NCBI GenBank assembly: GCA_030614305.1
Contig: JAUWKH010000049.1
Location: 1 to 9,326 of the forward strand
DNA from: Bacteroidota bacterium
Lineage (GTDB): Bacteria > Bacteroidota > Bacteroidia > Bacteroidales > JADFUO01
DNA length: 9,326 bases
Direction of reading: 5' to 3'
Within the stretch, counting starts at the first letter, position 1; each line of letters starts with the position of its first letter. Shown one piece after another: positions 1 to 6,336 of this stretch. Both the position numbers and the translations under genes were made by a program. The notes beneath the pieces were generated by a model. That model saw nothing but the letters and a program-made list of their open reading frames with translations, was not told where the DNA came from and did not search any database.

Positions 1-343
1 TAAAAGTGGACTCGAGAAAGAAAGCCATAATTGCTTCAATGGCAAGAGGGGCGCCAAATATATCACCCATAAACCACGAATAGTTTGACCAGTTAGTGCC
101 AAATTCAAATTCAAGAATAATTCCGGTTGCTACTCCAATGGCGAAGTTTATGCCAAAAAGTTTCATCCAGAACTTCGTCATATTTTTCCATTCATCTTTT
201 CCAGTTTTATAATATATCGTGTGCATAAATGCCACAATGAACGACAAACCAAGAGTAAGCGGAACGAAAAGCCAGTGATAAATAGCGGTCAGGGCAAATT
301 GCGCCCTCGACCAATCAACTAATGTAAAGTCAATTTCATTCAT
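1..343 (-). CDS. cydA: Cytochrome bd ubiquinol oxidase subunit I, N-terminal part
   Basis: Cytochrome bd subunit I is an inner-membrane quinol oxidase that reduces O2 to water and scavenges oxygen in anaerobes and microaerobes. About 114 N-terminal residues are visible before the gene runs off the left edge of the window; the family is usually more than 400 residues long. Translation from the ATG at 341-343 gives [16 protein letters not shown], then the hallmark [13 protein letters not shown], whose His23 corresponds to the heme-ligand His19 of E. coli Cyd[20 protein letters not shown] and [20 protein letters not shown] follow, all family signatures. The first two hydrophobic helices are clear. 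The start overlaps the end of the upstream DUF4492 gene by 8 bp, so translational coupling is likely, and AGGGAA just upstream may assist initiation. A cydB gene would be expected beyond the window but cannot be seen. Confidence 0.96.
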   Translation of the reverse strand, partial: MNEIDFTLVDWSRAQFALTAIYHWLFVPLTLGLSFIVAFMHTIYYKTGKDEWKNMTKFWMKLFGINFAIGVATGIILEFEFGTNWSNYSWFMGDIFGAPLAIEAIMAFFLESTF

Positions 344-563
344 TTCCCTGATTTATGTTAGTTAATACATTGATTATATGATCGCTTTTCTCCTTATCTG
401 AGGAAAAATTTGTGTTTAAAAAATTAGGGAAGAAAAATAACTTCAGAATAGCAAACATTATAAAAAGTTTTATCAGGATTATTAACCAAAGTCTTCTGCT
501 TACCTTACTTTGATTTTTAAATCCGTCAACATAGAAGTAAAAGATGTTTCTAATAATTTTCAT
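336..563 (-). CDS. DUF4492 small membrane protein linked to cytochrome bd
   Basis: This 75-residue protein fits the DUF4492 family, recognised from its start ([17 protein letters not shown]), the [25 protein letters not shown] core and its position directly before cydA. The family is known mainly from Bacteroidota and some Campylobacterota, beside cytochrome bd genes, with no established function. One transmembrane helix is visible at about residues 25-45, preceded by a basic segment (K16, K20, R23, R24) that would place the N-terminus in the cytoplasm. The C-terminal 25 residues are polar. Its TGA stop (336-338) lies inside the first codons of cydA, an 8 bp overlap. It begins 28 nt after the Nim-like gene, so it probably belongs to the same transcript. 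A role in assembly or stability of the oxidase, like the small subunits CydX/CydS, is an inference from location and size. Confidence 0.85.
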   Translation of the reverse strand: MKIIRNIFYFYVDGFKNQSKVSRRLWLIILIKLFIMFAILKLFFFPNFLNTNFSSDKEKSDHIINVLTNINQGNE

Positions 564-591
564 ATTATAAGAATATTATAAATCATAAAGT

Positions 592-1077
592 TTAGTTGAT
601 AGTTGGATACTCGAATTGCCGCCCTGTTAGTTTCTCAATTTTAATTTTTATAATTTTAATATTATCAACTGATGGCTTTGAAAATTTGAAATCAATATCT
701 GAATAGTTTTTCATGAAAATTTTAAGCCCATTGATTTTTTCATCATAATCGTCAATAATTTCAGCCTTTCCTTGTGCAATAACACTACGGTATTTCCATC
801 TCCACGAACAGGCAACCTTTTTATCACGATAAAACAAATCGTGATCAACGTCAAATTCAACACAAACATTATTGTTCTTTTTCAGAATTTCCAACTTTCC
901 CCCATAATTAGATGTGTGTAAGTATATGGTTTTGTTTTCGTATCCAAAGTTAAAAGCTAAAACATAAGGCTTATCACCATTGATCATTCCAACATGGCAA
1001 ATCTTTGCTCTTTTTATAATTTTCTCCTGATCTGAGAAATTAATAATATCTTTTATTGTTCTATCTCTTTTGTACAT
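592..1077 (-). CDS. Pyridoxamine 5'-phosphate oxidase-like flavoprotein, Nim-related
   Basis: A 161-residue protein of the split-barrel FMN-binding fold (Pyridox_ox_2 / NimA-like). The start MYKRDRTIKD resembles the family's usual RRKDREI opening. KICHVGMINGDKPYVLAFNFGYE forms the first barrel strands, and IYLHTSNYGGKLEIL (residues 51-65) is the segment carrying the conserved His (H54 here) and the flavin-contacting Gly-Lys. WRWKYRSVIAQGKAEIID (92-109) is the typical late strand. Members include 5-nitroimidazole reductases (Nim) and many uncharacterised flavin or heme-utilisation proteins; true nitroimidazole resistance cannot be read from sequence. The gene starts 8 nt after the Ogg2 stop and is followed 28 nt later by DUF4492-cydA, giving a likely four-gene run. 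In this context it may be a redox flavoenzyme of oxygen defence, but no substrate can be assigned. Confidence 0.85.
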   Translation of the reverse strand: MYKRDRTIKDIINFSDQEKIIKRAKICHVGMINGDKPYVLAFNFGYENKTIYLHTSNYGGKLEILKKNNNVCVEFDVDHDLFYRDKKVACSWRWKYRSVIAQGKAEIIDDYDEKINGLKIFMKNYSDIDFKFSKPSVDNIKIIKIKIEKLTGRQFEYPTIN

Positions 1078-1085
1078 AAATTATT

Positions 1086-1721
1086 TTATTTAAAAATTTC
1101 TCCTGTTTCTTTATACCAAAAAACAAAATCAAGAAACTCCAAAGAGATATTTATTTCTCTTGAAAAATCTTTCATTTTGTTTTCAATCCGAATATATTTA
1201 TCAAATGTCAGGGATTTTGGTATTTCGTTTATAACATTATAAATCTTCAGATTTTTTAAAATATGCCTGTCAAGGATTGCTATATTTTCAACAAACCCGA
1301 TGTTTCTTAAATAATGGCTCGCTTCTTTAAAGCCAATTCCTTTTACATTTTTTACCAGCCATTTTCTTTTCTCAAAAACGCCTCCGGCATCGTTCAATAA
1401 ATTTTTTATTTTAAATCCATCAGAATTTGCAAAAAGATTTCTCGCATCGATTATATATCTTGCTTTATTATTTTTAAACCTTACAATATTTAATTCATTT
1501 GAGATTTTTTCACTTGTTGCGTTGAATAATATTCCTGATTCATACAAACAAGAAACCGCTCTCCAGGCATTTTTTGCTTTTGATTGTGGGGTTAGGATAC
1601 AAAAAGCTAATTCCTGAAATAATCTTTTCTCATCAGCTTCTTTCCATATTAATTTGAATTCGTTGATGCGGTTGTCAATGTCCGGTTTAATTTTATCCAA
1701 TAAGTTGAGCAATATCTTCAT
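1086..1721 (-). CDS. 8-oxoguanine DNA glycosylase/lyase, Ogg2 type
   Basis: This bifunctional base-excision enzyme removes 8-oxoguanine, the main oxidative lesion of guanine, and cuts the abasic strand by beta-elimination. The 211 residues match the length and layout of the Ogg2 family, known mostly from archaea, thermophiles and anaerobes. QELAFCILTPQSKAKNAW (36-53) is the N-terminal helical signature. The helix-hairpin-helix segment VKGIGFKEASHYLRNIG (126-142) carries the probable Schiff-base lysine, K132. AILDRHIL (148-155) supplies the catalytic Asp, D151. The C-terminus DFVFWYKETGEIFK matches the family's short tail, which ends near a base-recognising Lys/Trp region. It follows a decayed uracil-DNA glycosylase gene by 124 nt and precedes the Nim-like gene by 8 nt. 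Placement in an oxygen-defence island fits its substrate. No Shine-Dalgarno site is evident. Confidence 0.9.
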   Translation of the reverse strand: MKILLNLLDKIKPDIDNRINEFKLIWKEADEKRLFQELAFCILTPQSKAKNAWRAVSCLYESGILFNATSEKISNELNIVRFKNNKARYIIDARNLFANSDGFKIKNLLNDAGGVFEKRKWLVKNVKGIGFKEASHYLRNIGFVENIAILDRHILKNLKIYNVINEIPKSLTFDKYIRIENKMKDFSREINISLEFLDFVFWYKETGEIFK

Positions 1722-1845
1722 ATGTACAATTTATTAATATGACCAGTAGTTGATTTACAGCAAGTCGTTTTTAAACTGCTATGTAGTTTATTAATTTGCA
1801 TTTCGTTTCAAATTACTACTTCACTACATTACTTATGAGCGTGTA

Positions 1846-2162
1846 TTATACTGCATTTTTTATCAATTTTCCATAAACTTCAGAAACATGTTTTTTATAA
1901 ATGTTATAATTCATATACTGATTGGCTCGACTTGGGTGGAGTAATGGAATTAGAATAAAATTTTTCTTATTCTATTTCCCGCTTGTCCTGTCCAAAATTT
2001 ATCAATCCCATTTTTGATACTTTTTTCTCCTGGTGCTTCTTATACAATTATAAATTTACTATTAAAATTACCATGAGCACTTAAAGAAAATTTTCTCCAA
2101 GGTTCTAATTTTGGACATTTTTTACATTTTTTAATTTCTTTATGTATCTCAACTATATCCAT
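1846..2162 (-). pseudogene. Uracil-DNA glycosylase (Fe-S type, family 4/5-like), broken
   Basis: The largest apparent gap in the window holds the remains of a uracil-DNA glycosylase. From the ATG at 2160-2162 the minus strand encodes MDIVEIHKEIKKCKKCPKL, with the CxxC that supplies two ligands of the family's Fe-S cluster. It continues to KFIIV, then a TAA (2040-2042) where the family normally has Gly, then EAPGEKS, a stretch with GIDKFW, and TGQAGNRIRKIL. That is motif A (GEAPG...GxAG) in order and in frame apart from the stop. A second stop lies at 1950-1952. In another frame, ILIPLLHPSRANQ (about 1918-1956) is motif B (HPS), followed by a plausible C-terminal helix ending at TAA 1846-1848. 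The middle of the protein, including the other two cluster cysteines, is absent, so one nonsense change and a deletion with frameshift are needed to explain it. No function is expected. Confidence 0.85.
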
Positions 2163-2213
2163 ATTTTCTAAATGCAGTATAACTAATCAATAACAATTGT
2201 TAAAAATCTAAAA

Positions 2214-2672
2214 CTAATATTCATTAAGTATTTGTTGTGCATGATCTTTTGTTTGCACTTTTTTAAATACTTTTTCGATTTTTCCTGTTTCGTCTATCAC
2301 AAAAGTTGTTCTAAAAACTCCTTCTTTAACTTTGCCGAACATTTTCTTTTCGCCCCAAACACCATAATCCTTCAAGATTTTATGATCAATGTCTGAAATC
2401 AATTCAAAAGGTAATTCATGTTTTGAGATAAAATTAAGATGTGATTTTTCATTATCAGGGCTTACGCCAATTATCTCGAAATCCTTATCTTTCAATATCT
2501 GAAAATTATCTCTAAGATTACAGGCTTCGGCAGTGCAGCCGGATGTATTGTCTTTTGGATAAAAGTAAAGAATAAGTTTTTTGCCTTTGAAATTTTCGAG
2601 TGAGCTTATTTTCCCTTCTTGATTTTCAAAAGAAAATCCGGGGGCATTATCCCCTGGTTTTAAGTATGTCAT
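2214..2672 (-). CDS. bcp: Thioredoxin-dependent thiol peroxidase, Bcp/PrxQ
   Basis: A 152-residue cytoplasmic peroxiredoxin of the Bcp/PrxQ family, which reduces H2O2 and organic hydroperoxides using thioredoxin or a similar donor. The thioredoxin-fold core begins LKPGDNAPGFSFENQEG. The active site is YFYPKDNTSGCTAEAC, with T43, peroxidatic C46 and resolving C51 in the CxxxxC arrangement that defines the disulphide-forming subgroup. R121 in VFRTTFVID is the conserved arginine that lowers the thiolate pKa. Length is normal and no residue is missing. The ATG at 2670-2672 lies 14 nt after the rubredoxin stop, so the two are almost certainly co-transcribed. It is the last intact gene of the DHOD-like / cyclase-like / rubredoxin / bcp run; 51 nt further on the broken uracil-DNA glycosylase begins. 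Confidence 0.97.
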   Translation of the reverse strand: MTYLKPGDNAPGFSFENQEGKISSLENFKGKKLILYFYPKDNTSGCTAEACNLRDNFQILKDKDFEIIGVSPDNEKSHLNFISKHELPFELISDIDHKILKDYGVWGEKKMFGKVKEGVFRTTFVIDETGKIEKVFKKVQTKDHAQQILNEY

Positions 2673-2686
2673 ACTATTTGTTTTTA

Positions 2687-2851
2687 TTATTCTTCAACAA
2701 GTTCAAAATCATCTTTGCCTACTCCGCATTCCGGGCAAGTCCAATCATCCGGGATGTCTTCAAAAGCTGTACCAGGTTCTATTCCTCCATCAGGATCACC
2801 TTCCTTAGGGTCATAAATGTAACCACATACTGTGCATTCATACTTTTTCAT
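2687..2851 (-). CDS. Rubredoxin
   Basis: A complete 54-residue rubredoxin, easily missed because of its size. Translation from the ATG at 2849-2851 gives [20 protein letters not shown], continues through [20 protein letters not shown] and ends DDFELVEE. The four iron ligands are C6 and C9 (CTVCGY) and C39 and C42 (CPECG). The internal [19 protein letters not shown] is the classic loop. Rubredoxin is a soluble one-electron Fe(Cys)4 carrier that in anaerobes feeds superoxide reductase, rubrerythrin and related oxygen-reducing enzymes, all represented within 4 kb here. It starts 40 nt after the cyclase-like gene and ends 14 nt before bcp. AAAGGAAAT a few bases upstream of the start may serve as a weak ribosome binding site. 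Confidence 0.97.
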   Translation of the reverse strand: MKKYECTVCGYIYDPKEGDPDGGIEPGTAFEDIPDDWTCPECGVGKDDFELVEE

Positions 2852-2891
2852 AATTTATTTCCTTTCTTTTTTTTATTAATAATTAATTTTT

Positions 2892-3824
2892 TTATATTCC
2901 TGAAGTATTCAAATTTCCCAAGCTAACAGTGATTAATCTTTTCTGGTCCGGGTCATCATCATTATATAAAGTAATTGTTACCTGAAGATGAAGATTATAA
3001 ATGCTTATAATAGTCTCCTTAGATTTGATAATTCCAACTTTTAAAATATCAGAATTTATAATGCCGTATTTTCGTGTAGGGTCATCCCCGAAAATCTCAT
3101 CACCGCTTTCTAAATATTTTCTGTTGTAATTTTTACTGAATTCATAAATATTTGAAATATCCTCGATAGTTATTATCTGTAAATTCTCTATCCCATCAAG
3201 GTTGGTTGTGAACCAGGTATGAACATGTTCATCCAACAAGCATCTGTTAAGGTTATCTTTCATCAATATCCTGGCATTATTAATTATGGCTCTGCCATAG
3301 AAATTATTATCAAAAGAGTAGATTTTATCATAAGTTATGGCATACCGCATATTAACTCCACCGATAATCTTTCGCAATTTGGGATAATAATGATATGAAT
3401 TAAATGCTCTTAGGATAATTGCAAAATTACATGCAAATATTAATGAATGCAATGGGTTGTCAAATATCAGGAAGCCTCCATCACCTGTACTTATAAAGCT
3501 TTTTTCTATTTTTTCGGCAGTGTGCTTCTGAAAAATAAATTTATGGTTCGATTGGCACAAAGCAATCGTGACATTAAGAATTGTTTTAAAAAAAAAGGGT
3601 ATCAAAGTTTGTTCGAATTCTCCATAAGAACTGTATTGATACATATCAATTCCTAAAACCGATTTTCTGCCGATTTTTTCATAACCTACATATTTTTTCA
3701 ATTCTTTATACAAATCGCAGTGGTCAGGAATAATGTTTGTCTTTTCAAAAATCACTCTTTTGTCTGTTTTCTGTATAATACTTTTGATACAGTCAGGATT
3801 GAGTATTTTAACAGATTTTTTCAT
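2892..3824 (-). CDS. Protein resembling class III nucleotidyl cyclase domain
   Basis: This 310-residue protein matches no named family that I can assign with certainty, but its middle resembles a class III adenylate/guanylate cyclase domain. SVLGIDMYQYSSYG (55-68) looks like the first strand with the metal-binding Asp (D60). ISTGDGGFLIFDN (111-123) looks like the GDG hairpin with the second metal Asp (D115). MRYAITYDKIYSFDNNFYG (159-177), then RAIINNARIL (178-187), resemble the strand and helix that normally carry VNxAAR; R185 is kept, but the Asn is at R-3 rather than R-4, so catalysis is doubtful. The C-terminal 90 residues (KVGIIKSKETIISIYNLHL to the end) look like a separate beta-rich segment. 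There is no signal peptide or transmembrane helix. The gene starts 36 nt after the DHOD-like gene and is followed 40 nt later by rubredoxin. It could be a nucleotide-signalling enzyme or a ligand-binding relative. Confidence 0.6.
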   Translation of the reverse strand: MKKSVKILNPDCIKSIIQKTDKRVIFEKTNIIPDHCDLYKELKKYVGYEKIGRKSVLGIDMYQYSSYGEFEQTLIPFFFKTILNVTIALCQSNHKFIFQKHTAEKIEKSFISTGDGGFLIFDNPLHSLIFACNFAIILRAFNSYHYYPKLRKIIGGVNMRYAITYDKIYSFDNNFYGRAIINNARILMKDNLNRCLLDEHVHTWFTTNLDGIENLQIITIEDISNIYEFSKNYNRKYLESGDEIFGDDPTRKYGIINSDILKVGIIKSKETIISIYNLHLQVTITLYNDDDPDQKRLITVSLGNLNTSGI

Positions 3825-3860
3825 TTGTTAACGGATTTAAATTTATAAACCATTCAGTGT

Positions 3861-4841
3861 TCATTTTATTCCTGCAAAATATTTCATAAACTGAACTCTT
3901 TCAAAAGCTGCCGGATTATCAATTTTTTCATAGCTCATTTTACCTCTGAAATCATCCAAGGTCGAAAAGTTGTTCTTTTCCATCCAGTTTTCAGTATCTT
4001 TTAAAATTGTTGAAATATGTTCCGGTCCGTGCTTATAAATAGCCGAAACAATCTGTACAGCAGTTGCTCCGGCAAGTGTCTGTTTTATTATGCCTTCGCC
4101 ATTATGAACACCCGTTGATGCAACCAAATCACATTCTACTTTATCAGACAATAATGCTATCCAGCGAAGCGATGTTGAAATTTCTTCGGGGGTGCTTAGT
4201 ATATTTGTTGCAGTGATCTTAAAATTCACAATATCAATATCAGGGCTGTAATAACGATTAAATAAAACAATGCCATTTACATTTTTTGTCCAGCATATTC
4301 TTTTTATCAAATTGGCTAAACCGGCAGAATAATGGCTCATTTTTAAAGAAATTGGTATATTTACTTCCTTCCTTACTTTTTCAATTATATCAAAATATAT
4401 ATTTTCATTTTCTTCACTACTACGATTATCATCAGTCGGAAGCATTGAAACATTTATTTCAAGTGCATCGGCTCCTGCATCTTCAAACTTTTTTGCAAAT
4501 GAAATCCACTCATGGTCCGAAATACAGTTTATGCTGGCAATTACCGGAATATCAATGGCTTCTTTTGATTTTTTTATCAGATTAAGATATTTATCAATAT
4601 TATGCTCTTTTGTATATTCGCTGATATATTCATAAGCATCGGTATAACCGGATTGGTCATCATAAATGTTTTGCGAAACTTCTGCCATAATTTGTTCTTC
4701 AAACAGTGATTTCAATACCACAGCACCTGCATTATTATCTGCCAGATCTTTAATTTTTTCAACAGATTCTGTCAAACCTGAACTTCCGATTATAATGGGA
4801 TTTTTAAGTTTTAATCCAATGTAATTTGTTGTTAAATCCAT
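3861..4841 (-). CDS. Dihydroorotate dehydrogenase-like flavoprotein
   Basis: A 326-residue TIM-barrel flavoprotein of the PyrD/DHOD class 1 superfamily. Visible landmarks are LKLKNPIIIGSSGLT at the start, VVLKSLFEEQ with the FMN-contacting lysine K44, IPVIASINC (98-106), ADALEINVS (124-132), ISLKMS with K167, VLFNRYY (192-198), LRWIALLS, ASTGVHNGEG (241-250; normally GxGGI, a phosphate-binding loop) and AGATAVQIVSAIYKHGP (257-273). In true class 1 dihydroorotate dehydrogenases NxSCPN holds the catalytic Cys; here the sequence reads NVSMLP, so Met133 replaces it. This argues against a pyrimidine-biosynthesis role and for an uncharacterised flavin oxidoreductase, a type common in Bacteroidota and annotated 'dihydroorotate dehydrogenase-like'. 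It leads the run with the cyclase-like gene (36 nt gap), rubredoxin and bcp. Confidence 0.88.
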   Translation of the reverse strand: MDLTTNYIGLKLKNPIIIGSSGLTESVEKIKDLADNNAGAVVLKSLFEEQIMAEVSQNIYDDQSGYTDAYEYISEYTKEHNIDKYLNLIKKSKEAIDIPVIASINCISDHEWISFAKKFEDAGADALEINVSMLPTDDNRSSEENENIYFDIIEKVRKEVNIPISLKMSHYSAGLANLIKRICWTKNVNGIVLFNRYYSPDIDIVNFKITATNILSTPEEISTSLRWIALLSDKVECDLVASTGVHNGEGIIKQTLAGATAVQIVSAIYKHGPEHISTILKDTENWMEKNNFSTLDDFRGKMSYEKIDNPAAFERVQFMKYFAGIK

Positions 4842-4860
4842 GATATTTTATATTTATTAA

Positions 4861-5041
4861 GTTACTGGTTACTGGTTACTGGTTCCTGGTTTGTCATTCG
4901 ATAGTCATTCGGTTGTGATTGTGGTTTTGATATAGAGACAAGTCATGACTTGTCTTTACGATTGTCATTCTGTTGTCAGTCAGTTGTCATTCGATGGTCA
5001 TTCAATCATATTTCCTCAAACCATTCAACCATTTAGCCATT
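4861..5041. repeat. Intergenic repeat element A (heptamer-based)
   Basis: The whole gap between rubrerythrin and the DHOD-like gene is filled by short degenerate repeats. Four adjacent heptamers (GTTACTG three times, then GTTCCTG) occupy 4861-4888. They are followed by spaced GTCATTC/GGTCATTC units up to about 5005 and CCATT-type units (ACCATTCAACCATTTAGCCATT) up to the rubrerythrin stop. A second copy with the same order of blocks lies at 5651-5804. No promoter matching the Bacteroidota consensus is evident inside it. Confidence 0.8.
4936..4955. repeat. 20-bp perfect palindrome inside element A
   Basis: The bases from AGACAAGTCA to TGACTTGTCT form a perfect 20-bp palindrome, with TATAG before and TTACG after as degenerate continuations. 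It resembles the GTAGAGAC...GTCTCTAC palindromes scattered in intergenic DNA of many Bacteroidota. It interrupts element A, whereas the related element B lacks it. It may be a REP-like insertion or act as a cruciform or hairpin; no tail of T residues supports a terminator. Confidence 0.75.
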
Positions 5042-5617
5042 TCAGTAATTATCTTCCTTTATTTCAAAGTATGCTTGTGGATGAAGACAAGCAGGGCATT
5101 TTTCAGGAGCTTTTTTTGCTTCATGAATGTATCCGCAGTTTCGACATTTCCAGATTACAATTCCATTTCTTTCAAAAACTTTGCCTTGCTCAATATTTTG
5201 CAGCAACTTTAGATATCTTCTTTCATGGGCTTTTTCTACTTTAGCTATCATCTTAAAAGCGGTAGCAATTTCTTTAAAGCCTTCTTCTTCTGCAATTATT
5301 GCAAATTCAGGATAAAGTTTTGTCCATTCTTCGTTTTCTCCCATTGCAGCAGATTTTAAATTTTCGGATGTTGTACCGATTTTACCGGCAGGATAAGAAG
5401 CTGTAATTTCAACTTCACCACCTTCGAGAAATTTGAAAAACCTTTTTGCGTGTTCTTTTTCGTTTAGAGCGGTCTCTGCAAATATTGACGAGATTTGCTC
5501 CAAACCATCTTTTTTTGCCTGTTTAGCAAAATAATCATATCTCATTCTTGCCTGAGATTCGCCTGCAAACGATTTCAGCAGGTTTTGTTCTGTTTTTGTT
5601 CCTTTTAAAGATTTCAT
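5042..5617 (-). CDS. rbr: Rubrerythrin
   Basis: Rubrerythrin is a cytoplasmic non-heme diiron peroxidase of anaerobes that reduces H2O2 to water with electrons from NADH via rubredoxin or a related carrier. The 191 residues have the classic two-domain form. The N-terminal four-helix bundle carries the diiron ligands E20 (FAGESQARMRY), E53 and H56 (NEKEHAKRFF), E94/E97 (GENEEW) and E128 and H131 (VEKAHERRY). The C-terminal rubredoxin-like domain carries C158, C161, C174 and C177 (CRNCGY and CPAC). The bundle motif order and length are standard. The ATG at 5615-5617 has only an A-rich leader. The gene stands alone between two repeat-filled gaps, so it may be its own transcription unit. A 15-bp stretch at 5635-5649 vaguely resembles a PerR site but is not convincing. 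Confidence 0.97.
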   Translation of the reverse strand: MKSLKGTKTEQNLLKSFAGESQARMRYDYFAKQAKKDGLEQISSIFAETALNEKEHAKRFFKFLEGGEVEITASYPAGKIGTTSENLKSAAMGENEEWTKLYPEFAIIAEEEGFKEIATAFKMIAKVEKAHERRYLKLLQNIEQGKVFERNGIVIWKCRNCGYIHEAKKAPEKCPACLHPQAYFEIKEDNY

Positions 5618-5650
5618 TTTTTTATGTTTAATTGTTATTTTAATTATGAA

Positions 5651-5804
5651 GTTACTGGTTACCCATACAGGCTAACTTCGTGTCGCTGGTTGCTGGTTTT
5701 GTCATTCGATAGTTATTCAATGGTCATTAGCTTCGCTGTCATTCAATGGTCATTCAATTGTATTTCCATCAACCATCTAACCATAAAACCATTCAGCCAT
5801 CTAA
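5651..5804. repeat. Intergenic repeat element B, related to element A
   Basis: The gap between ferritin and rubrerythrin repeats the block order of 4861-5041. It opens with GTTACTGGTTAC, then GGTTTTGTCATTCGATAGT, TGTCATTCAATGGTCATTCA, TATTTCC and a run of CCATC/CCATT units reaching the ferritin stop. Element B has a different insertion (5662-5690, ACAGGCTAACTTCGTGTCGC) and a short AGCTTCGCT hairpin, and it lacks the 20-bp palindrome of element A. Two copies flanking rubrerythrin suggest either a spreading intergenic repeat or duplication of a spacer. Confidence 0.75.
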
Positions 5805-6317
5805 TCATTTATTTTCCTGAATCGGAATAAACACCCTTTGCTTCAACTCCCTGTCTAACATGAACAAACCTGCACCTTTGCCTTCAATAAGTTTCAATTG
5901 GTCTAAAATATCCGAAACGCTTGCTTCTTCTTCTACCTGCTCATTAACAAACCATTGCAACATATTGGAAGTAGCATGGTCTTTTTCTTCAATGGCAATA
6001 TCAACAAGGTTGTTAATAAGTGAAGTTACGTGTTGCTCATGTTTAAGCGTTGTTTCAAAAACATCAATCACATTTTTCCATTCCGAATCAACAGCAGCAA
6101 TTGGTTGTAAAAGCACTCTGCCACCACGTTCATTAACATAATCAAACAATTTTAAAGCATGAGAATTTTCTTCCTCATATTGTATTTTCATCCAGTTTGC
6201 AAAGCCCGAAAGGTTTTTATTTTCAAAAAATGCAGACATTGATAAATACAAATAAGCCGACCAGAATTCTGCATTGATCTGCTTATTTAATTCATTTTCT
6301 AATCGTTGGTTTAACAT
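5805..6317 (-). CDS. ftnA: Non-heme ferritin (FtnA type)
   Basis: A 24-mer iron-storage ferritin that oxidises Fe(II) and keeps it as a ferric mineral, limiting Fenton chemistry. I choose the ATG at 6315-6317, giving 170 residues, because MLNQRLENELNKQINAEFW aligns with the start of E. coli FtnA (MLKPEMIEKLNEQMNLELY). The open frame continues 15 codons further upstream to 6362, but that would overlap the desulfoferrodoxin gene. Ferroxidase ligands are all present at E. coli numbering: E17, E50, H53 (YEEENSH), E94 (KHEQ), Q127 and E130 (NEQVEEE). The C-terminal GKGAGLFMLDREL fits the family. It starts 19 nt after the desulfoferrodoxin stop, so the two probably form an operon, linking superoxide removal to iron storage. 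Confidence 0.96.
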   Translation of the reverse strand: MLNQRLENELNKQINAEFWSAYLYLSMSAFFENKNLSGFANWMKIQYEEENSHALKLFDYVNERGGRVLLQPIAAVDSEWKNVIDVFETTLKHEQHVTSLINNLVDIAIEEKDHATSNMLQWFVNEQVEEEASVSDILDQLKLIEGKGAGLFMLDRELKQRVFIPIQENK

Positions 6318-6336
6318 TTTATTCAAATTTTGATTG

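Noticed and set aside
1755..1785. Imperfect stem (AGCAAGT ... ACTGCT) in the leader of the Ogg2 gene
   Set aside because: Six base pairs with a bulge and an AT-rich loop; no conserved riboswitch or attenuator feature is visible.
2191..2202. TAACAATTGTTA palindrome after bcp as a terminator or operator
   Set aside because: It is a 12-bp palindrome with no loop and no T tract; too short to support a call.
2600..2926. Plus-strand open frame covering rubredoxin
   Set aside because: It is the antisense shadow of bcp and rubredoxin, both of which have complete metal- or thiol-site motifs on the minus strand.
4861..5041. Possible CRISPR array because of regularly recurring short words
   Set aside because: Units are 7-13 bp, degenerate and directly adjacent or irregularly spaced; there are no 25-40 bp repeats with unique spacers and no cas genes.
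5635..5649. TTATTTTAATTATGA as a PerR box before rubrerythrin
   Set aside because: It matches 11 of 14 positions, but in very AT-rich DNA this is easily chance, and no promoter consensus accompanies it.
5624..5830. Plus-strand open frame of 68 codons in the gap upstream of rubrerythrin
   Set aside because: It is built from the GTCATTC and CCATT repeat words of element B and runs into the ferritin gene on the other strand; it has no protein-like pattern.
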